A DNA stretch of 64,000 nt. Origin: Thermosynechococcus sp. NK55a. Its GTDB lineage: Bacteria > Cyanobacteriota > Cyanobacteriia > Thermosynechococcales > Thermosynechococcaceae. The notes under the pieces were generated by a model, which searched no databases, had not been told where the DNA came from, and saw only the letters and a program-made list of their open reading frames with translations. Both the position numbers and the translations under genes were made by a program. This document shows, in pieces, positions 58,682 through 64,000 of the stretch. The DNA lies in contig NC_023033.1 of the NCBI RefSeq assembly GCF_000505665.1, forward strand, positions 1-64,000. The letters run 5' to 3'. The first letter of the stretch is position 1. Each line of letters begins with the position of its first letter.

Positions 58682-58988
58682 CAAGGAGGCCAAGAATAAA
58701 CCCCAAACCGGCAAAGCGCACAAATTGCCAAAAGTTTTCTTGAGCCAGAATCTCTTGCCAACGTTCCTGGGCCGCCTCTCCTAGATGAAAAAGCAGGGTG
58801 AGGCCAAACTCCGCCTCTAGTTGCCGCAGTTCCTGTTGCAGGCGATCGCGCTGTTGATCTAAGGCCGCCTGGTTAGGTTCTTTCAAGCGGGCTTGGGTGG
58901 CTTTGATCTGCTCATACTCGCGGTAAAGCTGGTTGATCCGCGCCTGGGTCTCTTCATAGACTTGGCGCACCTCATCTTGGGGTTCCAC
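58662..58988 (-). CDS. Coiled-coil protein with C-terminal membrane anchor
   Basis: A 108-residue protein: a long helical coiled coil (YEETQARINQLYREYEQIKA through LQQELRQLEAEFG) and one C-terminal hydrophobic segment (FWQFVRFAGLGFILGLLVKS). No family is recognised. It lies 3 bp after the stop of the thioredoxin-like gene, so it may share its mRNA. Confidence 0.7.
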   Translation of the reverse strand: MEPQDEVRQVYEETQARINQLYREYEQIKATQARLKEPNQAALDQQRDRLQQELRQLEAEFGLTLLFHLGEAAQERWQEILAQENFWQFVRFAGLGFILGLLVKSLMG

Positions 58989-58991
58989 CGT

Positions 58992-59540
58992 CTAGCCCCC
59001 ATGACTACGGGGATCATCACTGCGTTGACGGGCGAGGGGACCTGGGAGTTGCGACATTTCACCCGTCAGTTGACCATAGGGCAAGGGGAGGTTATTGCTG
59101 AGGGCTTCAAGATTTTTGGCCATCACTTCCTTGGGTTGGAGGCCGATCGCCACCGCTTGGGGTTCCAGTTGCCGATTCAGAAAGACAAAGTGGGGAATCC
59201 CATCCACATTAAATTGCTCAATTTCCGGTAGCCACTTGGGGTTGTCCACATTCAGCATGACAAAGTTCACGCGATCGCGATATTGCCCCTTTAATTCCCC
59301 TAAATCCTTGGCCATCGAACGACAGGTGCTGCACCAGTTGGCATAAAACTCCAAAAGTGTGGGCTTGCCATTGACTTGAGCCTCCTCCCAAGGGGTAGCG
59401 TGTTTGGCTTGCTCGGCAAGGGTGAGGGGTTGATTGCTACTGCGTAAACCAGCCAATAGGGCAAAACTAATGAGAATGGCGACAACAGCAATCACAAAAT
59501 TCCGTAGCCGTTGATCACTGGCTGCCGTTGCTGCTCCCAT
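58992..59540 (-). CDS. txlA: Membrane-anchored thioredoxin-like protein (TxlA/HCF164 type)
   Basis: A 182-residue thylakoid- or plasma-membrane thioredoxin. One N-terminal membrane segment (about residues 13-32) precedes the thioredoxin fold with active site WCSTC (C70, C73) and the cis-Pro loop VDGIPHFVF. Relatives (TxlA, plant HCF164) reduce apocytochromes or other lumenal targets during cytochrome b6f assembly. The C-terminal ~20 residues are Arg/Ser/Asp-rich. Confidence 0.9.
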   Translation of the reverse strand: MGAATAASDQRLRNFVIAVVAILISFALLAGLRSSNQPLTLAEQAKHATPWEEAQVNGKPTLLEFYANWCSTCRSMAKDLGELKGQYRDRVNFVMLNVDNPKWLPEIEQFNVDGIPHFVFLNRQLEPQAVAIGLQPKEVMAKNLEALSNNLPLPYGQLTGEMSQLPGPLARQRSDDPRSHGG

Positions 59541-59738
59541 AGGGCATTCCTTGTATATCTCAACAGGTTGATCCTAGCGGATTTTCTTTACAGGAGATGA
59601 CTCGTATTGACCTACAGTGCTTTTCCCGGAGATGGTCCAGGCTTGCTTCAAACTCCTGTAGAACAGGCTAGGCCCCCTTTGGGGACCGAGATTTTAGAAA
59701 TGGGCTATACCTTTGCTATGATAAATACTCTGGAACTT

Positions 59739-59811
59739 GGGCGGTTAACTCAGTTGGTAGAGTATCTCGTTTACACCGAGGCTGTCGGGGGTTCGAGTCC
59801 CTCACCGCCCA
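59739..59811 (+). tRNA. trnV: tRNA-Val (anticodon UAC)
   Basis: A full 73-base cloverleaf: acceptor GGGCGGT/ACCGCCC with discriminator A, D arm ACTC...GAGT, anticodon stem-loop TCTCG-TTTACAC-CGAGG (anticodon TAC), T arm GGGGG-TTCGAGT-CCCTC. CCA is not encoded. A -10-like TATGATAAAT lies about 20 bases upstream. Confidence 0.95.
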
Positions 59812-59958
59812 TGAAGGCTTCCCTAGGATTCTTCGCTCTCCTTGAGCTGAGTGATCTGAGAGTCATCGGAGATTATCCTTGCTGGCGTAGCCATCTGGCT
59901 TTATCCAAGCTGTCTTTGGTTACAACAGGGAATGTGAATCAGGTGAAAAAGCATTGCC

Positions 59959-60747
59959 TCAGTACATAAAGGGATTTTCAGGTTCAGGAATCGGCGTGAT
60001 CGTCTCAGCAACGAGTACCAATTGGCGGCGGTTGTTGAGGGTTTCTGTGGTCATCCGACCTTCAACCCGAAACCACTGATCTTGGGGATAGGCTTGGCGC
60101 GATCGCCCCAATTTCACTGGCAGGCCCACCGGATAAGCATCCGCTGCACAACAGGTAATCACAAAGCGGCTGAGGGTGAGATAGGTCTGTGGCAGTTGGG
60201 GACTATGGACAGCAAATCCCTCAATGCGAGCCGGTAGCCCGCTATAGGCGTCGGGTTCGGGATAGACGTCAAGGGTGCGAATCCAGTCAATGAGTGTGCG
60301 CTCCTGCGGCCGTTGATTCAGGCGAAAAGCCACTGGACGATTGCGTGTCACTGTCAAGCCATCCTCGAGACCGCGATGAATGGCCGTCGCACTATTGAAA
60401 GGACGGGGCGTAATCACCAAGCCCGCCACTGCCGCGAAAATGAGGATAGTGAGCGTCCAACGGGCCGGTAAGAGGGCAGCATGTTGCCCAGGTGTTACTC
60501 GCCCCCGCCACAACCGCCACCCTTGCCAACCACTCACAGCAACTAAAAGAAAACCACTGGCGATCGCCAGTCCAAAGTAGTTGGGGTGAATCAGTAACCC
60601 CAGTTGCTCCTGCAACCCATATTGGAGAAACAAAATTCCCCAGAGGAGGAGGGCCACAACCGTCCACCACTCCTGCTGTAGCCAGCGACTGCGCATCATC
60701 ATCCGTTGAAGAGGCAAAGAAGAGTGATTGGAGGAGCTAGAACCCAT
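59959..60747 (-). CDS. TIGR03943/YcgQ-like membrane protein
   Basis: A 262-residue protein with an N-terminal membrane pair (WTVVALLLWGILFLQYGL, YFGLAIASGFLLVAVSGW) and a third segment (LTILIFAAVAGLVI), then a soluble domain with the conserved FVITCCAADAYPVG double Cys. Its family usually sits beside a YraQ-type permease; here the permease is at 7.0 kb, 52 kb away. The Ser-rich N-terminus may start at a later ATG (60702 area, MMMRSRW). Confidence 0.85.
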   Translation of the reverse strand: MGSSSSNHSSLPLQRMMMRSRWLQQEWWTVVALLLWGILFLQYGLQEQLGLLIHPNYFGLAIASGFLLVAVSGWQGWRLWRGRVTPGQHAALLPARWTLTILIFAAVAGLVITPRPFNSATAIHRGLEDGLTVTRNRPVAFRLNQRPQERTLIDWIRTLDVYPEPDAYSGLPARIEGFAVHSPQLPQTYLTLSRFVITCCAADAYPVGLPVKLGRSRQAYPQDQWFRVEGRMTTETLNNRRQLVLVAETITPIPEPENPFMY

Positions 60748-60780
60748 GGGGCGCTGGAGAATTCGCCATCCCTAAACATT

Positions 60781-61311
60781 CTAGGGGGAATCCAGCCACT
60801 GCGGACTGAGCTCACGAAAGTTAAAGAGGGTGGCCTTGGGATGACACTGGGCACAACCATCGAGGGTGACTGGCTGCGGCACTGCAACACGGGGATGGAG
60901 GATGCGAAAGAAGGGCGATCGCCCAACGCGAAAGGGGATTTGGGCATCCTCAGGAAGCGGTCGAGAATAGGTGCGCAAATAGTTCCACAGCGGCACTAAC
61001 TCTGGGCGGGGCATGGGTTCGAGGGTCGCGCCGTAGTGATTGGTATCTTGAATCAGCACCTGCCATGCTTGAGTGGGCAGTGTTTCCGGGGGCACCGCCA
61101 GATGGCAACTGCCACAGCGCTGCAGATAAATTTGCGCTCCCAACTGGGCATTTAAGGGCAAAACATCGACAGTGCCGCTCCCGTCTGGGGTGGCGATCGC
61201 TGATAGGGCAGTACCTACTAGGGCACAGAGCATCAAAAGGACTGCCCCTACCCTCCAGCGCCAGTGTTGTCTAATCTGTTGCCTAATCTTGGATATACTC
61301 AAGTCCTTCAT
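60781..61311 (-). CDS. Diheme cytochrome c-like protein
   Basis: A 176-residue exported cytochrome. An N-terminal signal anchor (VGAVLLMLCALVGTALSAIA, about 21-40) precedes two CxxCH heme sites, CGSCH at 66-70 and CAQCH at 153-157. It fits small diheme cytochromes of unknown role in cyanobacteria. The coding start ATG 61311 lies inside the end of the DUF4346 gene by 29 bp, and the TIGR03943 gene begins 33 bp after its stop. Confidence 0.85.
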   Translation of the reverse strand: MKDLSISKIRQQIRQHWRWRVGAVLLMLCALVGTALSAIATPDGSGTVDVLPLNAQLGAQIYLQRCGSCHLAVPPETLPTQAWQVLIQDTNHYGATLEPMPRPELVPLWNYLRTYSRPLPEDAQIPFRVGRSPFFRILHPRVAVPQPVTLDGCAQCHPKATLFNFRELSPQWLDSP

Positions 61312-61657
61312 CCAAACAAAACTGTGCCCGCATCAATTCACGACCGAGATAGGCCGCATGGTCAAACATCGTCACCAGTTGGCGATCTTTTTCAAAGAGT
61401 TCAATACATAACTCCTTAGCTGTGCGACCGCTCAGTACCAGATCGGGTTCCCGCGTGACTTTCCCTTTGGTGGGAATGGGTTTCCCGGTGTCGGGATCCA
61501 CTGCTAAGCCTTTCTCATTGATGTCGTTGGGATAGTGTTTCATCCAGATCAGGTCTTGCTCAGGGTCAATGTAGATAATGAAATACCCTGCTGGATCGAG
61601 ATGAATAAATCGCTGTGATAGCTTGTTGTCAAGAGCTGTGCGTTCTGCTTTGCTCAA
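61283..61657 (-). CDS. DUF4346 family protein
   Basis: A 124-residue soluble protein with the conserved features I associate with DUF4346: LDPAGYFIIYIDPEQDLIW, DINEKGLAVDPDTGKPIPTKG, LSGRTAKELCIELFE and MFDHAAYLGRELMRAQFCL. The domain is common in cyanobacteria; its function is unknown. It is the first gene of a likely three-gene unit with the cytochrome and TIGR03943 genes. Confidence 0.8.
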   Translation of the reverse strand: MSKAERTALDNKLSQRFIHLDPAGYFIIYIDPEQDLIWMKHYPNDINEKGLAVDPDTGKPIPTKGKVTREPDLVLSGRTAKELCIELFEKDRQLVTMFDHAAYLGRELMRAQFCLDEGLEYIQD

Positions 61658-61789
61658 CGCCTATCCTTCCCCTAAATGGCTCTATTCTTTATCTATTCTT
61701 TATTGTAGAGTGAACTCCCCTGGAATTTGCTCGCCTGAGCCTTGAGTTTTGAGATATTCGCGTTATAATGAAGATTACGCAAAAATTTC

Positions 61790-61862
61790 GGCTCAGTAGC
61801 TCAGTGGTTAGAGCAGGGGACTCATAAGCCCAAGGTCGCAGGTTCGAATCCCGCCTGAGCCA
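61790..61862 (+). tRNA. trnM: tRNA-Met (anticodon CAU), probably elongator
   Basis: A 73-base cloverleaf: acceptor GGCTCAG/CTGAGCC, discriminator A, D arm GCTC...GAGC, anticodon loop CTCATAA, T arm GCAGG-TTCGAAT-CCCGC. The anticodon stem reads GGGGA/GCCCA, so its first and last pairs (G-A and A-G) are mismatched. A TATAAT at 61763-61768 lies upstream. The acceptor end does not fit initiator tRNA. A CAU tRNA-Ile2 cannot be fully excluded. Confidence 0.88.
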
Positions 61863-61881
61863 CTCCTTATAATGACTCAAA

Positions 61882-62742
61882 CTATACGGTTGCCGCCTCT
61901 AGCTCCACCCCTTCCAGTAGGTCATTGACCGGGAAGCGATCGAGGAGATAGCGTGCCTGCTCGGCACTTTGGCGCAGTTGGGGACTGGTGTGAGGTGCAT
62001 GGGGAATTTGGGAAAGAAAATCGAGGGTGCGCCGCAGCAATCGCACAATATCGCCGGCATCAAGATTCGTTTGAGCGCACAATTCATTCCACGGTGTACC
62101 CAAGGCCCACTGCTCCACCAAGCCAATGAGATCCCACTCGTACCAGAGGGGAAAAATAATGTGATAGCGGCGCTGCACCTGAAAGAGCCGCCGGCGAATC
62201 GGACTCAGGGCGGCCAGGCGTTCTTCCACTTCACTGGGAATGGGGTAGTTGCACCAACTGTCGGAGCGGGGTGTTTCAGTCACTAGAGCCGCGATCGCTG
62301 CCGCCAAGAGGTGGGGGGGCAAGTCATCCAGTTCGCCAGAGGCCAAGGCCAAGGCCAACCAAAGTTCGTTCTCTCCCCGCAGGGCAGCGGCCATTTCCCC
62401 AAGGGGAGTGGGGGTCAGATCATTGAGGCCACCAAAGTCTTGCAGTGCAGCAATGAGGGCAAGAAATTGCTCCCAGTGGCGTTGGGACTGTTGATGGAGC
62501 TTCTGCTGGCGATCGCGCAGCTCCGCTTGTAGCCGTTCTTCGCGACGAACTAAGCGCAGCAGCGAATGGACATTTTGCGGCAGACTTCCTTGCAGTTGGC
62601 TGAGTTTGGCCTCTAGGTCGGCAATTTGAGCAGCTTGGGCAGCCACCTCCGGCGCAGCTAAGACGGGTGGGAGATCAGGGAGGGAACCCAGGTAGTGATC
62701 TGCCCCATGGCAGGGATAACTTTCCCCTAGGCGCAGTTTCAT
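61882..62742 (-). CDS. C-terminal part of a Ski2/Dob1-like helicase (DSHCT region)
   Basis: A 286-residue ORF that matches the C-terminal helical bundle of DEAD/DEAH-box Ski2-like RNA helicases. It has a coiled-coil start (AQIADLEAKLSQLQGSL), then LTPTPLGEMAAALRGENELWLALALASGEL and the end region FPLWYEWDLIGLVEQWALG, GDIVRLLRRTLDFLSQI and LLDRFPVNDLLEGVE. Its ATG overlaps the stop of the preceding helicase ORF (ATGA). In homologues the two parts are normally one protein; see the finding on the C-run frameshift. Confidence 0.8.
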   Translation of the reverse strand: MKLRLGESYPCHGADHYLGSLPDLPPVLAAPEVAAQAAQIADLEAKLSQLQGSLPQNVHSLLRLVRREERLQAELRDRQQKLHQQSQRHWEQFLALIAALQDFGGLNDLTPTPLGEMAAALRGENELWLALALASGELDDLPPHLLAAAIAALVTETPRSDSWCNYPIPSEVEERLAALSPIRRRLFQVQRRYHIIFPLWYEWDLIGLVEQWALGTPWNELCAQTNLDAGDIVRLLRRTLDFLSQIPHAPHTSPQLRQSAEQARYLLDRFPVNDLLEGVELEAATV

Positions 62743-64000
62743 CGCCTCTGGGAGGGGGGGAGACGATCACAGGGGGGGCGATCGGGATAGACCCCCAAAA
62801 TGTCATCAATGCCAACTACCCGCAAACGACCATCGGCAGCAAGGCACAACCAGTGGGGCAACTGGCCTGAACCGGCAACGGGTTGACAGAGGACGGCGGC
62901 TAAGGGGCGCTGCTCCCGTAGGGGGGATTTGATATGGAGCCACGTTCCCGGTGGCACTGCCATCATCAAAGGGAGAAGTGCTTGGGCGCGTTCCTGCTCC
63001 GCCTGCTGTTCGAGGATTTTCAGGAGGCGTTGATCCTGCCGTAGCCGTTCCCGCAGCTTTTGATACTGCGCTAGTTGCTGGCGATCAATGCCTGCAAGGC
63101 GTTGTTGCACGGTTTGCAGTTCCGTTTCCAGTTGGGCGATCGCCTGCCGCTGCGGTGTCAGTTGCAATGTGGCCAAATATTGCCCAAAACTGCGCTCCAC
63201 CAGTTCCCGCGCTTCTTCAAGGGTGTGGCGTTGGAGCAGGTTCAAGACCATGCCATAGCTGGGGGTAAATTGGCTCATCAGGGGATCGGGAGCGGCGGTG
63301 GCCAAAAATGCTGCTTCATGGGCACCCTCAAAGGGGGTTTGCAAGGTAACCACATGACCCACCGTATCCATGCCCCGGCGGCCGGCTCGTCCTGCCATTT
63401 GGAGGAACTCCGAGGCTGTCAAGAGCCGATGACCACTGTCAGTGCGCTTTGAGAGGGTAGAAATAACAGTGGTGCGCGCCGGCATATTGATCCCTGCCGC
63501 CAGCGTTTCTGTGGCAAAGACGATTTTGATCAGGCCTTCCTGAAAGAGTGTTTCCACAAGGGTTTTCACCACGGGGAGCACCCCGGCATGGTGAGCGGCA
63601 ATCCCTTGGTAGAGGGGGACAATCATTTCCGGGGCAACAATGTCCTGATGCTGGACCCAAAAGGTCTCGACCCGTTCCGCCAGTGCCTGCTGTTCTGCCT
63701 TGGTGAGCAGATTCATGCCCAGGACCTCTTGAACCGCTTGGTCACAGCCACGGCGACTAAAGATAAAGTAAATCGCCGGTAGCATGTCCCGCTGCTGCAG
63801 TTGACTAACCACGTAGCGAATGCTCAAGAAGTCCCCCTTGCCGCCGCGGCGCCGCGGTTCGCTCTGGCCGTGGAGCTTCGGGTTGAGGCGTTTACGTTGT
63901 CCATCCAAAAGGGGAAAGAGTCCCTTGCCATTGCAAAAGTAAAAGTGCAGTGGAATTGGTCGCCAGTCGGAGTAGATGAGTTCGGCATCCCCATGGACAG
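62739..64000 (-). CDS. Ski2/Dob1-like DEAD-box helicase, middle part (runs past window end)
   Basis: The frame is open from the window edge (64000) to a stop at 62739; the true start lies outside. The visible part holds helicase motifs IV-VI: GIAAHHAGVLPVVKTLVETL, IVFATETLAAGINMPARTTV and FLQMAGRAGRRGMDTVGHVV, followed by the linker and beta-barrel insert region (PPGTWLHIKSPLREQRPLAA). The edge sequence reads ELIYSDWRPIPLHFYFCNGKG, as in cyanobacterial homologues. It probably unwinds RNA in degradation or ribosome-related work. The reading frame ends early at a C7 run, separating the C-terminal domain. Confidence 0.88.
   Translation of the reverse strand, partial: VHGDAELIYSDWRPIPLHFYFCNGKGLFPLLDGQRKRLNPKLHGQSEPRRRGGKGDFLSIRYVVSQLQQRDMLPAIYFIFSRRGCDQAVQEVLGMNLLTKAEQQALAERVETFWVQHQDIVAPEMIVPLYQGIAAHHAGVLPVVKTLVETLFQEGLIKIVFATETLAAGINMPARTTVISTLSKRTDSGHRLLTASEFLQMAGRAGRRGMDTVGHVVTLQTPFEGAHEAAFLATAAPDPLMSQFTPSYGMVLNLLQRHTLEEARELVERSFGQYLATLQLTPQRQAIAQLETELQTVQQRLAGIDRQQLAQYQKLRERLRQDQRLLKILEQQAEQERAQALLPLMMAVPPGTWLHIKSPLREQRPLAAVLCQPVAGSGQLPHWLCLAADGRLRVVGIDDILGVYPDRPPCDRLPPSQRR

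Noticed and set aside
59607-59969. A 120-codon plus-strand frame
   Set aside because: It runs straight through the tRNA-Val gene and has no family features.

Overview
The window looks like a chromosomal segment of a thermophilic unicellular cyanobacterium, most likely Thermosynechococcus. The basis is the gene content (psaC, petF, heme oxygenase, a principal sigma factor, urtABCDE, smtAB), the frequent HIP1 octamer GCGATCGC, and a Dps protein with the rare His-for-Asp ferroxidase centre described for Thermosynechococcus DpsA. The genus call is an inference from these traits, not a database match.

Layout. 1-10 kb: dnaA, ispD, an aldo/keto reductase, a PstS-like binding protein, an acidic HTH protein, a sugar nucleotidyltransferase, a YraQ-type permease with an apparent frameshift at its start, lipA, dpsA and an Asr1405-type small protein. 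10-16.4 kb: a large exported beta-barrel plus beta-helix protein, the principal sigma factor, a startless small ORF, and gatA. 16.4-22 kb: a membrane protein coupled to a DUF697-type GTPase, a sigma-like protein with a DUF1822 partner, and a GNAT enzyme. 22-29.4 kb: petF, a giant GT4-GT41 fusion glycosyltransferase, two paralogous type IV prepilins, psaC, a DUF4168 protein, and the divergent smtA/smtB pair. smtA is only 57 codons, and its promoter carries an SmtB operator between -35 and -10. 29.4-39.1 kb: a same-strand cluster of PATAN-REC protein, CheY-like regulator, CheW, soluble MCP and CheA-REC hybrid, running directly into a 1109-residue tubulin/FtsZ-like protein with a SHOCT tail and then a prepilin. 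39.5-47.2 kb: a BASS transporter, an orphan MotA/ExbB-type channel with a long coiled coil, and the urea transporter operon urtABCDE behind a textbook NtcA promoter. 47.3-53.5 kb: a HIT protein, ispG, a phage-like divergent regulator pair with three 19-bp iterons, a diguanylate cyclase, argH and ho1. 53.5-64 kb: a TldD/PmbA protein, an NmrA/Ycf39-like reductase, an amidase, DAHP synthase, GNAT, a TxlA/HCF164-like thioredoxin, tRNA-Val, a TIGR03943 protein, a diheme cytochrome, a DUF4346 protein, tRNA-Met, and a Ski2-like helicase that is split in two and runs off the window end.

The region most likely to hold an undescribed system is 22.5-39.1 kb. There a tubulin-like GTPase is embedded between a complete soluble chemosensory array and prepilin genes, with an O-GlcNAc-transferase-type fusion enzyme immediately downstream of the second prepilin. 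This suggests a type IV pilus or surface-motility module with its own cytoskeletal component and pilin glycosylation. Two genes (permease and helicase) are each broken by what looks like one missing base in a homopolymer, and a third short ORF can be explained the same way. Sequencing or assembly undercalls should be excluded before any of them is read as biology.
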